Shown here piece after piece: positions 18,985-27,709 of a stretch of 64,000 bases of DNA (position 1 is its first letter; every line of letters starts with the position of its first letter). The notes under the pieces are model-generated. The model was not told the DNA's origin. It made no database searches and worked only from the letters and a program-made list of their open reading frames with translations. Both the position numbers and the translations under genes were made by a program. Location: assembly GCA_963805325.1 (NCBI GenBank), contig CAWDTS010000022.1, positions 124,001 through 188,000 of the forward strand, written 5' to 3'. This DNA is from DASWJZ01 sp963805325. Its GTDB lineage: Bacteria; Pseudomonadota; Alphaproteobacteria; Rhizobiales; Afifellaceae.

Positions 18985-19138
18985 TCGTCTAGCACCAAAC
19001 CTTCTCCCGTGGGGAGAAGGTGGCCGCGAAGCGGCCGGATGAGGGGATGGGGCAAGGAGATCAGTCGGCGACCGCCGCAACCCCTCACCCGTCGCCTGCG
19101 GCGACACCCTCTCCCTCAGGGAGAGGGTTGCGACCGCG
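18985..19138. repeat. Cluster of four hairpin-forming repeats between rplT and pheS
   Basis: The 160-bp spacer is made of inverted repeats: CCTTCTCCC-gtg-GGGAGAAGG, GGCCGCgaaGCGGCC, GTCGCCtgcGGCGAC and CCTCTCCCtcaGGGAGAGG. The outer ones resemble dispersed intergenic palindromes common in Rhizobiales (the CTCTCCC/GGGAGAGG type). Being inside the predicted rplT-pheS transcript, they could pause or attenuate transcription or protect RNA ends, but they may simply be mobile repeats. Confidence 0.6.
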
Positions 19139-19140
19139 CC

Positions 19141-19551
19141 CTAGGCCTTCTCGCCGACCGCCTTGGCGTGCTCGGTGGCCGAGGCGTCCTTCAGGTAGGC
19201 GAGCGCCGCCTTGGCCTGCTCGGCGAGCGCGGCAAAGGCCGCCGGCTCGTGGATCGCGAGATCGGACAGCACCTTGCGGTCGACCTCGACGCCGGCCCGG
19301 TTCAGCCCGTCGATCAGGCGGCCGTAGGTCAGCCCGAGATCGCGCGCCGCCGCGTTGATGCGCTGGATCCACAGAGCGCGGAAATTCCGCTTGCGGTTCT
19401 TGCGGTCGCGGTAGGCGTACTGGTTGGCCTTCTCCACCGCCTGCTTGGCGATGCGGATGGTGTTCTTGCGGCGGCCGTAATAGCCCTTCGCCTGGTCAAG
19501 AACCTTCTTGTGCTTGGCGTGAGCCGTCACGCCGCGTTTTACACGCGCCAT
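19141..19551 (-). CDS. rplT: 50S ribosomal protein L20
   Basis: A 136-residue L20: starts MARVKRGVTAHAKHKKVLDQAKGYYGRRKNT and contains the conserved WIQRINAAARDLGLTYGRLI block. The C-terminal tail (about 18 residues beyond the bacterial core) is Ala/Lys-rich as in other Alphaproteobacteria. It is 21 bp after rpmI. Confidence 0.97.
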   Translation of the reverse strand: MARVKRGVTAHAKHKKVLDQAKGYYGRRKNTIRIAKQAVEKANQYAYRDRKNRKRNFRALWIQRINAAARDLGLTYGRLIDGLNRAGVEVDRKVLSDLAIHEPAAFAALAEQAKAALAYLKDASATEHAKAVGEKA

Positions 19552-19572
19552 TTTATGAAACTCCGGTCAGCG

Positions 19573-19773
19573 TCAGCGGTTGTAGGGCATGTAGACTTTG
19601 ACGATCTTCTCGTCGGAGGCGTCGAGCACCATGGTGCCGCGCGCCTTGCGGATGAACTTCGTGGTCCGCTTGATCATGCCGTGACGTTTGCCCGCCTGAC
19701 CGACCTTCACATGGCCGTTGGCGGTGAACCGGAAGCGCTTCTTGGCGCCCGATTTGGTCTTCATCTTGGGCAT
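19573..19773 (-). CDS. rpmI: 50S ribosomal protein L35
   Basis: A 66-residue L35: MPKMKTKSGAKKRFRFTANG is the family signature and the protein ends KVYMPYNR. ATG 19773 is chosen because it matches all homologues; the open frame upstream is not conserved. It is the first gene of the rpmI-rplT-pheS-pheT run. infC is not adjacent. Confidence 0.96.
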   Translation of the reverse strand: MPKMKTKSGAKKRFRFTANGHVKVGQAGKRHGMIKRTTKFIRKARGTMVLDASDEKIVKVYMPYNR

Positions 19774-20067
19774 TTTGCTCTCCATGTGGACGCAAGACAG
19801 GTCCGCCTCGGCGGGTCTCGCACCGATAGCTCGGGATTGAGCGTTCAGGACTGCCACGGCATGCCCAGGGGCAAAGCCCCAAAGCCGGGCCGTCCGAAGG
19901 GCGCTCATATAGCCAAGGCGTGGGAAAGTGGCAAGCGGGAGGCGGGGTTTGGGGTTTCCGGTGCTGGTTGCGGGCCTGCAGGACGGCGCCGCGGCCGGTT
20001 GCGCGCCCTCCCCGCCTGTGGCATTCACCCCGCGCCGACGCGGGTCAGCCCCCGCAAGCGCCCGGAT
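19774..20067. other. Leader/promoter region of rpmI operon and upstream of tRNA-Thr
   Basis: No coding sequence seen in 294 bp between rpmI (minus strand) and tRNA-Thr (plus strand). It must hold the promoter and leader of the ribosomal operon and the tRNA promoter. I could not identify an L20-type leader fold with confidence. Confidence 0.4.
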
Positions 20068-20142
<75 letters not shown>

Positions 20143-20250
20143 TCAATCCCCTCCAGTTTCGAGCGAAACGGACGCATCCGGCAGTGGATGCGGCGCGGGC
20201 GCGTTCGTGGCATCAATGAAGAAAAGCAAAATCGGCAAGGGGGGACTTCG

Positions 20251-21378
20251 GTGGCGGGAGGAAGCGAAAAACCGATCGGGATCGGGCTGATCGGCGCTGG
20301 CGCGATCATGCGGCTCAGCCATGCGCCGACGATCGCGCGGTCGAAGGATGCGAAGCTCGTCGCCGTGTTCGATCCCGACCTGGCGCGTGCGACGGCGCTG
20401 GCGGAGGAGAACGGCGCGAAGGCGTTCACAGAGATCGAGGCGCTGCTCGACCGCAAGGACGTCGACGCCGTCATCGTCGCCACGCCGAACCTCTTCCACG
20501 GCGAGGCCGTGATCGCGGCGGCGGCGGCGGGGAAACACGTGCTTTGCGAAAAACCGCTCGCGCTCGACATTCGGACGGCGCGCAAAATGATCGAGGCGTG
20601 CGACGCGCAGAACCTCGTGCTGCAGGTCGGCTTCAATCAGCGCTTCTGGGCACAGGTTCAGATCGCGAAGACGCTCGTCGATTCCGGTTTCATCGGCGAT
20701 GTGCACGGCTTCCGCAGCCTGAACGCGGAGAAATCGACCGCCTACCCCGCCGCCACGCGCTATCGCTACGACCTGAAGCAATCCGGCGGCGCGACGATCA
20801 TCGACCTCACCGTCCACCGCATCGATCTCGCGCGGCACCTGATCGGCGATTTCGCGGCCGTGTTCGCGGAACTGACGCACTCGGCGATTCCCGACAAGGT
20901 GGACGACAATGTTTGGCTCCTGGCGCGCTTTAAGAGCGGCACGCGCGGGTGCCTGACCAGCGACCGCTATTCGCCGGCGATCGGCGACGGCACCGACCTC
21001 TACGGCTCGGAGGGCGCGATCCATATCGCGACGGAGACGCTGAACCCGTTTCACGCAGCGCCGCTCGCCGTCTACACCGAGAAATCGGCGAAGGATTTGC
21101 CCGACTCGCTGCGCGAGGCGCATTATCCGGATGCCTGGTGGAAGACGTTCGAGGGCGGGTGGATCACGGTGAAGCCGCCGCGCAGAAATCCCTATGACGC
21201 GCAGCTCGCGGAGTTTTGCGCCGCCATCCGCGAAAGCCGGCCGGCCGCGATCACCGGCATGGACGGATTGAAGGCGCAGGAAGTGGTACAGGCGGCCTAT
21301 CTCTCGATGCGCGACCGGACCTGGGTCGACCTGCCGCTGCCGGACGACGCGCCGTTCGTGGTGCCCGATTATGCCTGA
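20251..21378 (+). CDS. Gfo/Idh/MocA family NAD(P)-dependent oxidoreductase
   Basis: About 375 residues from GTG 20251, which follows GGGGGGAC by 5 bases. The N-terminal Rossmann fold has GIGLIGAGAIM, and the family motif is HVLCEKPLAL (Lys of EKP is catalytic). The C-terminal alpha/beta domain includes GGATIIDLTVHRIDL with the catalytic-type Asp/His. Such enzymes oxidise sugars, inositols or their derivatives; the substrate is unknown. It precedes a ketopantoate-reductase-like gene by 13 bp, suggesting co-transcription. Confidence 0.85.
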   Translation: MAGGSEKPIGIGLIGAGAIMRLSHAPTIARSKDAKLVAVFDPDLARATALAEENGAKAFTEIEALLDRKDVDAVIVATPNLFHGEAVIAAAAAGKHVLCEKPLALDIRTARKMIEACDAQNLVLQVGFNQRFWAQVQIAKTLVDSGFIGDVHGFRSLNAEKSTAYPAATRYRYDLKQSGGATIIDLTVHRIDLARHLIGDFAAVFAELTHSAIPDKVDDNVWLLARFKSGTRGCLTSDRYSPAIGDGTDLYGSEGAIHIATETLNPFHAAPLAVYTEKSAKDLPDSLREAHYPDAWWKTFEGGWITVKPPRRNPYDAQLAEFCAAIRESRPAAITGMDGLKAQEVVQAAYLSMRDRTWVDLPLPDDAPFVVPDYA

Positions 21379-21391
21379 TGGGGAGAAAACG

Positions 21392-22387
21392 ATGCGGGTC
21401 GCGGTTCTTGGCGCTGGCGCCATGGGATCGATCTTCGGCGCGGCGCTGGCGCGCTCCGGCGCCGACGTCATCTTCTTCGACAACCGGCCGGACGTCGCAG
21501 AGGCGATCAACCATGACGGCTTGCGGCTTTCCGGCGCGCTCGGCGACATCACACTGAAGCTTCCGGCGACGACGGACCCGAGCGCGCTCGGCAAGGTCGA
21601 CGTCGCGCTGGTGCTGGTCGATTCGGGCGCGACGGCGCAGGTCGCCGAGATCGCGGCGCAGTGCCTCAACGACGGGGGATACGCGCTGACGCTGCAGAAC
21701 GGGATCGGCAACTGGGAGGCGCTGGCGGAGCGCCTCGGCGGCGGCCGCGTGCTCGCCGGCTCGACCTTCAACAGCGGCGCAAGTCTCAGGCCCGGGCGAA
21801 CGGCGCACACCAACCTCGGGTCGACCGCGATCGGCGAAATCGACGGCAGCATCTCGGAGCGGGCGCTTGCCATCGCGCGTCTGTTCGAGGCAGCCGGCCT
21901 GCCGTTCGAGGTGTCCGACAATGTGAACGGGCATGTCTGGAGCAAGTTCGTCCACAATTGCGCGATCAATCCGGTCGCAGCGCTGACGGGCCTCAGGTCC
22001 GGCGAGATCGCGCGCACGAAATCCGCCGCCGCGATTCTCGACGGGTTGCTTGAAGAGATTCTGGCCGTCGTAGCGGCGGTGGGGATCAAACTGCCGGAGA
22101 GCGATCCGGGGACGCATATCCGCGACCATTGCTGGGAGCGCTACAACGCTCCCTCGATGCTGCAGCATCTTCGCAGCGGCAGACGCACCGAGATCGATGC
22201 GCTGAACGGTGCGCTCGTCCGCCGCGCCAAGGAGCTGGGCATTCCGACTCCCGTGAACGAGACGATCGTGTTTGCCATCCAGGGAAGAGAAGCGGCCAAC
22301 GCCCGATCCGAAGCCGCAATCGACGAAGCGGCGCTCGAAAGCGCGGCGCGGCAATCGCCGCGCGGCGGGCGCTGGGGCGAGGAATAG
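21392..22387 (+). CDS. Ketopantoate reductase family (PanE/ApbA-like) protein
   Basis: A 331-residue protein from ATG 21392. The N-terminal NADP-binding fold is VAVLGAGAMGSIFGAALARSG. The central LTLQNGIGNWEAL and the C-terminal VWSKFVHNCAINPVAALTGL hold the conserved Lys and Asn of the ApbA/PanE family, and PSMLQHLRSGRRTEIDALNG is the usual C-terminal signature. The short coding gap to the Gfo/Idh gene suggests a catabolic operon, so it may reduce another 2-oxo acid or lactone rather than serve pantothenate synthesis. Confidence 0.82.
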   Translation: MRVAVLGAGAMGSIFGAALARSGADVIFFDNRPDVAEAINHDGLRLSGALGDITLKLPATTDPSALGKVDVALVLVDSGATAQVAEIAAQCLNDGGYALTLQNGIGNWEALAERLGGGRVLAGSTFNSGASLRPGRTAHTNLGSTAIGEIDGSISERALAIARLFEAAGLPFEVSDNVNGHVWSKFVHNCAINPVAALTGLRSGEIARTKSAAAILDGLLEEILAVVAAVGIKLPESDPGTHIRDHCWERYNAPSMLQHLRSGRRTEIDALNGALVRRAKELGIPTPVNETIVFAIQGREAANARSEAAIDEAALESAARQSPRGGRWGEE

Positions 22388-22495
22388 GCGTGCTCGCGAA
22401 GTGTCATGCGCTTGCCGGAATGCGGGGCTAGCGAAGCCATGGCGGTTTGACCGAGCCTTCGGGATGATGGACCAGTAGGAACAGGAGCGACGAGG

Positions 22496-22828
22496 ATGGC
22501 GACACGATCGGGCATAGCGGGCTTCCTGGCCGTTACGGCGGCCGGATTGGCGCTCCTCTCCGCGCCGGCGCGGGCGGACGCGATCGACGGCGACTGGTGC
22601 GCGGTGGACGGGCGGACCATGTCGATCCGTGGGCCCGCCATCACCACGCCCGGCGGCAACGCCATCGAGGGCAACTACTCGCGCCACCATTTCACCTACG
22701 TCGTTCCCGACAGCGAGCCGAGCGCCGGGCAGACGGTGGCGATGATCCTCCTGAACGAGAACGAGGTGAATGTTCAGGAAAATGGCACGGCGGAGATCTG
22801 GGTGCGCTGCAAGCCGGCGATCAGCTGA
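22496..22828 (+). CDS. Small secreted hypothetical protein
   Basis: A 110-residue protein with a clear Sec signal peptide (hydrophobic core GFLAVTAAGLALLSAPARA, cleavage before DAIDGDW). The mature part has two Cys (GDWCAVDG and VRCKP) that may be disulfide-linked and no known catalytic motif. The IDGDWC start resembles small periplasmic lipocalin/YfaZ-like conserved proteins of Rhizobiales, but I do not assign a function. Confidence 0.7.
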   Translation: MATRSGIAGFLAVTAAGLALLSAPARADAIDGDWCAVDGRTMSIRGPAITTPGGNAIEGNYSRHHFTYVVPDSEPSAGQTVAMILLNENEVNVQENGTAEIWVRCKPAIS

Positions 22829-22949
22829 ACTTCACCCGCGAACCGAGGCGGCATGAGCCTCACCGATACGCCAGCAGCCCTCCGGTGGCGGGCTGCGCGC
22901 CGCGCCTGCTAGAACGCCCGCGGGTCCAAAGCTGCCAAAGGGGAAGAGA

Positions 22950-23240
22950 ATGATCCGGCACACCGTGGTCTTCAGGCTGAAGCATGCGAAGGGCTCGGGC
23001 GAGGAGACGGCGTTTCTCAACGCCGCCGACGTGCTGGCGAAGATTCCTGGCGTCGAAAAATTCGAGAAGCTCCGGCAGGTGAGCGCCAAGAACGGCTACG
23101 CCTTCGGCTTCTCCATGGAGTTCAAGGATCGGGCCGCCTATCAGACCTACAACGACCATCCCGAGCACGTGCGCTTCGTGAAGGAGCGCTGGGTGCCGGA
23201 AGTCGCAGAGTTCATGGAGATCGACTACGAACGGCTCTGA
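22950..23240 (+). CDS. Dabb (stress-responsive A/B barrel) protein
   Basis: A 96-residue Dabb-domain protein: starts MIRHTVVFRLKH, contains FGFSMEFKDRAAYQTYNDHPEHVRFV, the typical YxxHPxH element. Dimeric ferredoxin-like barrels of this type act as small stress proteins or cofactor-free enzymes; no specific substrate is indicated. Good ribosome site (GGGGAAGAG) 5 bases before the ATG. Confidence 0.85.
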   Translation: MIRHTVVFRLKHAKGSGEETAFLNAADVLAKIPGVEKFEKLRQVSAKNGYAFGFSMEFKDRAAYQTYNDHPEHVRFVKERWVPEVAEFMEIDYERL

Positions 23241-23242
23241 AC

Positions 23243-23269
23243 GCCCGCCGCTCGACAGCGGCGGCGGGC
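23243..23269 (+). terminator. Possible terminator after Dabb gene
   Basis: GCCCGCCGC and GCGGCGGGC form a 9-bp GC-rich stem just 2 bp after the Dabb stop, with a 9-base loop. The following bases (TGTGTTGGTCTT) are only moderately T-rich. Confidence 0.5.
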
Positions 23270-23308
23270 TGTGTTGGTCTTCGTCAAAGATTCCGGACGG
23301 AAGGTGCG

Positions 23309-24409
23309 ATGCGCGTCGACGGTGAGGATTTCCGCACAATCTGGCTCAACGAAGACGGCGAGGCAGTCGACGTCATCGACCAGACGAAGCTGCCGCACCG
23401 CTTTGAGATTCTGACGCTGCACTCGGCGACCGAGGCCGCCGACGCGATCAAGCGCATGGTGGTGCGCGGCGCTCCGCTGATCGGCGCGACGGCCGCCTAT
23501 GGCATGGCGCTCGCGGCCGCTGAGGATTCTTCCGATTCCGCTCTCGGGAGCGCCTACGATCTCCTCATCAAGAGCCGGCCGACGGCGGTGAACCTGCGCT
23601 GGGCGCTGGAGCGCATGCAGGCGAAGCTTCTGGCGCTGCCGCAGGCGCAGCGCCGCGAGGCGGCGTACCTGGAAGCCGCGCGCATCGCCGACGAGGATGT
23701 CGCGGTCTGCGCCGCGATCGGCGACAACGGAGCGACGCTGATCGAGGACATTGCGGAAAGCCGCAGCGCCGGGCTTCCCGTCAACGTGCTCACGCACTGC
23801 AATGCCGGCTGGCTCGCGACCGTCGACTGGGGGACGGCGCTCGCGCCGATCTTCAAGGCACATCGCGCCGGCATTCCCGTGCATGTCTGGGTCGACGAGA
23901 CGCGGCCCAGAAATCAGGGCGCGAGCCTGACAGCGTGGGAGCTCAACAAGGAAGGCGTGCCGCACACTGTCATCGCCGACAATACCGGCGGGCATCTGAT
24001 GCAGCACGGCATGGTCGATCTCGTCATCGTCGGCACCGACCGCACGACGCGCACCGGCGACGTCGCCAACAAGATCGGCACGTATCTCAAGGCGCTCGCC
24101 GCGCACGACAATCATGTGCCGTTCTACGTGGCGCTCCCCTCATCCACCATCGACTGGCGGGTCAGGGACGGGGTGAAGGAGATCCCGATCGAGGAGCGCA
24201 GCGCGGAGGAGGTCACGCACCTGACCGGCGCAACCGCGCAAGGCGAGATCACCACGATCCGCGTCACGCCGGAAGGAAGCCCGGCGGCGAACTATGCGTT
24301 CGACGTGACGCCGGCGCGGCTCGTCACCGGCCTCATCACCGAGCGCGGCATCTCCGAGGCCTCGGAGGCGGGACTGACGAAGCTCTTTCCGGAGGCCGAG
24401 GCGGCGTAG
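23309..24409 (+). CDS. mtnA: S-methyl-5-thioribose-1-phosphate isomerase
   Basis: MtnA converts methylthioribose-1-phosphate to methylthioribulose-1-phosphate in methionine salvage. The 366-residue protein has MVVRGAPLIGATAAYG, LTHCNAGWLAT with the catalytic Cys, and VIVGTDRTTRTGDVANKIGTY with the catalytic Asp. These features and the length fit the aIF-2B-related MtnA family. No other salvage genes are adjacent, so it may also serve a 5-deoxyribose salvage route. Confidence 0.93.
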   Translation: MRVDGEDFRTIWLNEDGEAVDVIDQTKLPHRFEILTLHSATEAADAIKRMVVRGAPLIGATAAYGMALAAAEDSSDSALGSAYDLLIKSRPTAVNLRWALERMQAKLLALPQAQRREAAYLEAARIADEDVAVCAAIGDNGATLIEDIAESRSAGLPVNVLTHCNAGWLATVDWGTALAPIFKAHRAGIPVHVWVDETRPRNQGASLTAWELNKEGVPHTVIADNTGGHLMQHGMVDLVIVGTDRTTRTGDVANKIGTYLKALAAHDNHVPFYVALPSSTIDWRVRDGVKEIPIEERSAEEVTHLTGATAQGEITTIRVTPEGSPAANYAFDVTPARLVTGLITERGISEASEAGLTKLFPEAEAA

Positions 24410-24433
24410 CGACCGGCGCCGCTCTTGCGAGCG

Positions 24434-25768
24434 CTAGTCGCTGAAATCGGCGTTGACGACACTCTCCGTCGGCGTCGGCTGCGCCGGCGCGACCAGGATG
24501 CGGTCGACGCGGCGGCCATCCATGTCGACGATCTCAAAACGCAGACCGCCCCACTCGAAGTGATCGCCGATCTGCGGGATGCGTGCCAGGCGCGCGAGCA
24601 CGAAGCCGGCCAGCGTCTCGAAATCCTCGTCGGCGCGCATGTCCTTGTGCTCTAGGAGCCGCTCCGCGTCGTGGATGCCGAGCATGCCGTCCATCAGCCA
24701 CGAGCCGTCGTCGCGGCGGACCGCCGACGGCTCTTCGATGTCGGAGGCGTCCTCGGGCATTTCGCCGGCGATCGCCGTCAGGATGTCGGTCGGCGTCACG
24801 ATCCCTTCGACAACGCCGTATTCGTCGACGACGACGGCCATGTGCATCGGGTTCTCGCGGAACATCTCAAGCAGCCTCAACACCGGCGTCGCCTCATGCA
24901 CGATCAGCGGCTGATTCAGCGAACCGGCGATATCGAAGTTTCCGGTCCTCACGACTTGGTCGAGGAGATGCTTGGTGTGGACGATTCCGGCGAGCTCTTC
25001 GAGCCCCTTGCGGCCGGCCGGGTAGCGCGAATGCCCGCTCTCGGCGATCTCGCGCTTGATGGTCTCGGGCGGATCGTCGAGATCCAGCCACATCATCTCG
25101 ACGCGCGGCGTCATGATGCTTCTAACCGAGCGGTCGGCGAGTCTGAGGACGCCGTTGATCATGTCGCGCTCGGCGACGTGGAAGACGCCGGCCTGGGCGC
25201 CCTCCGCGATCATCAGCTTCACCTCCTCCTCCGTCACCGAGGTCGCCGGCCGATCGGGGATGCGCAGAAGCCGCACCATCGTGTCGGTCGAGCCGCGCAG
25301 CAGGTAGACAATCGGCGCACCGGCCACCGAAAGCCGCGACATCAAAGGGGCGACGGCGGCGGCGACGCGCTCGGGGTTGTTGAAGGCGATCCGCTTCGGC
25401 ACCAGCTCGCCGACCAGCAGCGAAAGGTAGGTGATGCCGATGACGACGACGGCGAGCGCGACCGGATAGGCGTAGTCGCCGAGACGGGAGAACACTTCGC
25501 TGAGCGGTCCGGCAAGGGTGGCGCCGGAATAGGCGCCGGCAAAGACGCCGATCAGCGTGATCCCGGCCTGCGCGGTGGAGAGGAAGCGGGTCGGATCCTC
25601 AAGCAGCTTCAGCGCAGCGCGCGCGCCGCGCACGTTCTCCCCAGCCATGTGCTCGAGCAGGGCGCGGCGCGAGGAGAGCACCGCAAGCTCCGACATCGCG
25701 AAGAAGCCGTTCAGCAAAATCAGGAGGGCAATGACGAGTAGGTCCCAGGCGGGCATCGGTTCGTGCAA
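24434..25768 (-). CDS. CNNM/CorC-HlyC family membrane protein
   Basis: A 444-residue hemolysin-C family protein: an N-terminal DUF21/CNNM membrane domain (about residues 1-190), a CBS pair (around RSIMTPRVEMMWL and MHMAVVVDEYGVVEGIVTPTD), and a C-terminal CorC_HlyC domain ending near residue 430. Members are linked to Mg2+/Co2+ efflux rather than haemolysis. It stands alone on the minus strand, convergent with mtnA. Confidence 0.9.
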   Translation of the reverse strand: MHEPMPAWDLLVIALLILLNGFFAMSELAVLSSRRALLEHMAGENVRGARAALKLLEDPTRFLSTAQAGITLIGVFAGAYSGATLAGPLSEVFSRLGDYAYPVALAVVVIGITYLSLLVGELVPKRIAFNNPERVAAAVAPLMSRLSVAGAPIVYLLRGSTDTMVRLLRIPDRPATSVTEEEVKLMIAEGAQAGVFHVAERDMINGVLRLADRSVRSIMTPRVEMMWLDLDDPPETIKREIAESGHSRYPAGRKGLEELAGIVHTKHLLDQVVRTGNFDIAGSLNQPLIVHEATPVLRLLEMFRENPMHMAVVVDEYGVVEGIVTPTDILTAIAGEMPEDASDIEEPSAVRRDDGSWLMDGMLGIHDAERLLEHKDMRADEDFETLAGFVLARLARIPQIGDHFEWGGLRFEIVDMDGRRVDRILVAPAQPTPTESVVNADFSD

Positions 25769-25849
25769 TTCCAGGCGCTGTTACCGGTAGCCTAGCGAAA
25801 TCCGCCAGGAAATGCGCGCACCACTAACATGACGTCCAAATCTTTGACC

Positions 25850-25884
25850 TCGCGGCGAAAAAATGGCCGGGCTCGCGCCCGGCC
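25850..25884 (-). terminator. Rho-independent terminator of the tadG-like gene
   Basis: On the minus strand, directly after the TadG-like gene, GGCCGGGC-GCGA-GCCCGGCC forms a perfect 8-bp stem followed by A and six T residues. This is the clearest intrinsic terminator in the window. Confidence 0.85.
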
Positions 25885-25910
25885 AAGGTCCCCCAGCACT
25901 TCCCGACGAA

Positions 25911-27437
25911 TCAGCGCGTGATGCGCAGCGTCGTCAGGTCCTTGCCGATGTCGTTGAAGGCCGTCTCCAGCTGCGAAGCGTCGGGGACGTAATAATAGAG
26001 CGGCTCGCCCTGGTCGTTCTTCGACGCGCATTCGCGGAAGAGATCCTGCGACTTGGCGAAATCGACCTGGAAAAGGATGGTGTAGAGGCGAATCCCCTTG
26101 GCCTTCACCGCCGAGCAGACCGCCTTCACCTTCTCGTCGACGTTGGACTCGGCGACCAGGTAGTTGTTGGTCGAGCCCATGCGGCCGTCGGCAAGATAGC
26201 CGAAGGAGGTGTAGTCGGATTGCGTGATGTCGTTGTTCGCAACCACCTGGTTGCGGCCATCGGAGAGGAGCACCAGCACCTTCTGCGTCTCAGTGTCTTC
26301 GTAGGGCGCGCCCTCGGTGAAGGGCTTGCCCGGAGAAAGCACGCGCCAGGCCCAGACCAGCCCCTGCGCGATGTTGGTGCCGGAATTGTTGCCGCCGTAC
26401 TCGTTGTGCGGCTTCATCTTGGCGATCTCGCCCTTCATCAGATCGGCGTCGTTGGTGAGCGGCACGACCTTGCTGGGGCAGGCGGCGTTCGGGCCGTCAT
26501 TGCTCGTGTCGGCGACATGCGCGTGTGCGCTGACGGAGTATTTCGCGACGTCGCGCAAGCGGTTGCTGTCGCTGCCACCGACGCTGTCGGTCAGGTAGGA
26601 GTTGGAATAGCCGTGGTCCGGCTCGTCCGGCCACAGATACGGGACCCAGCGCGTTTCAGCCGACGCCGGCTCGGCGTCGTCGAGATCATGCCCGACGCGC
26701 GCCTCGACGCAGCCCGCCCACGTCACGTGCATTTTGTCGAAGAGCTGCAGCCGATCCACTTTCTGGCTGAAATTCTTCTGATAGATCGGGTCGGCGCCGA
26801 CCGGGTCGATCCAGCTCTGGTCGAAGCCCTCGGAATGGCCGACATTGACCGCCGTCACGAACGGGACCAGCGCCATCTTCACCCGATCCTTCGTGCCGTC
26901 CTCCTTGTAGAGGTCGTCGACGAGGTTGGTGGCGGCGTCGCGAAGCGCCTGGATGCGCCCGTAGTTCCGCATGGAGCCGGTGTTGTCGAGCGCCAGCGCG
27001 ATCTCATACTTGCCGCCCGACATCTGCACCTCGGTCGAGAGGTCGAGCTGCATCTGCTCGATCCCGACCACCGGCAGGAAGGCGGTGTCCATCGTGCCGT
27101 GCCCGACCACGCGGTAGCCGCCGGGAATCTCAACGGCGTCAAAACGCCCCATGTGCAGCATCTTGTCCTGACCAGTGCCGGCCAGCATCGCCGTCATGTA
27201 GCGATTCACGAAGTCGTCGGCCTCCGCGTCGTCCTTGGCGCCGTGGCGGACAAGCGCGATCGCCGTCGCGTCCATGGCATCGGCGATTTCAACCTTGTAG
27301 CGATGATGGCGCGCCACATCGACCGAGCCGCCCATCAGCCCGATCAGGGGGACCATCGAAAAAGCGAAGAGAACCGCGACGTTTCCGCGTTGATCCGTGT
27401 CAAAGCGCCTGAGCGCCCGGAAAGGCAGTTTGCGCAT
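25911..27437 (-). CDS. TadE/TadG-like pilus-assembly protein with von Willebrand A domain
   Basis: A 508-residue protein. The N-terminus (FDTDQRGNVAVLFAFSMVPLIGLMGGSVD) is a Tad-type membrane anchor cleaved or retained by the Flp pilus system. A von Willebrand A domain follows, with MIDAS motif DNTGSM (near residue 152), VLVLLSDG and a threonine loop. It is typical of alphaproteobacterial TadG homologues exposed in the periplasm, possibly surface-linked. No other tad genes are near. It is transcribed divergently from hemA across a 272-bp region and ends at a strong terminator. Confidence 0.85.
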   Translation of the reverse strand: MRKLPFRALRRFDTDQRGNVAVLFAFSMVPLIGLMGGSVDVARHHRYKVEIADAMDATAIALVRHGAKDDAEADDFVNRYMTAMLAGTGQDKMLHMGRFDAVEIPGGYRVVGHGTMDTAFLPVVGIEQMQLDLSTEVQMSGGKYEIALALDNTGSMRNYGRIQALRDAATNLVDDLYKEDGTKDRVKMALVPFVTAVNVGHSEGFDQSWIDPVGADPIYQKNFSQKVDRLQLFDKMHVTWAGCVEARVGHDLDDAEPASAETRWVPYLWPDEPDHGYSNSYLTDSVGGSDSNRLRDVAKYSVSAHAHVADTSNDGPNAACPSKVVPLTNDADLMKGEIAKMKPHNEYGGNNSGTNIAQGLVWAWRVLSPGKPFTEGAPYEDTETQKVLVLLSDGRNQVVANNDITQSDYTSFGYLADGRMGSTNNYLVAESNVDEKVKAVCSAVKAKGIRLYTILFQVDFAKSQDLFRECASKNDQGEPLYYYVPDASQLETAFNDIGKDLTTLRITR

Positions 27438-27494
27438 CGATGGCCTCCGAAGTCTTGTTGTCGGCGGCCACCGCTCAGCCGCCTTAACGCTTCG

Positions 27495-27528
27495 TTGACA
27501 TAGCTTAACGGCCGTTAACCCGTGTTAA
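27495..27528. promoter_or_regulatory. Palindromic TTAA-type site between tadG-like gene and hemA
   Basis: TTGACA at 27495-27500 is followed by the perfect palindrome TTAACGGCCGTTAA (27505-27518). The overlapping TTAACCCGTGTTAA ends at 27528, giving a TTAA-N6-TTAA pair close to the CtrA consensus TTAA-N7-TTAA. It lies in the shared upstream region (27438-27709) of the two divergent genes. Regulator identity is inferred. Confidence 0.4.
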
Positions 27529-27709
27529 TTCGGGACAGATTTCGATGCTATTTTCCTGTTAATTCTAAGCATTTACGGTAAATGGCGAGGGGCGAGATGG
27601 GTGCCACTTGCGGGGCAGTGTCGCGACAAGGTGAGACGGCGCGGCAAGCTGGCACTAGAAATGTCAGTTCGATCCGGATTAAGAATGGCAGACGCGGCGG
27701 GAGCAGCGC

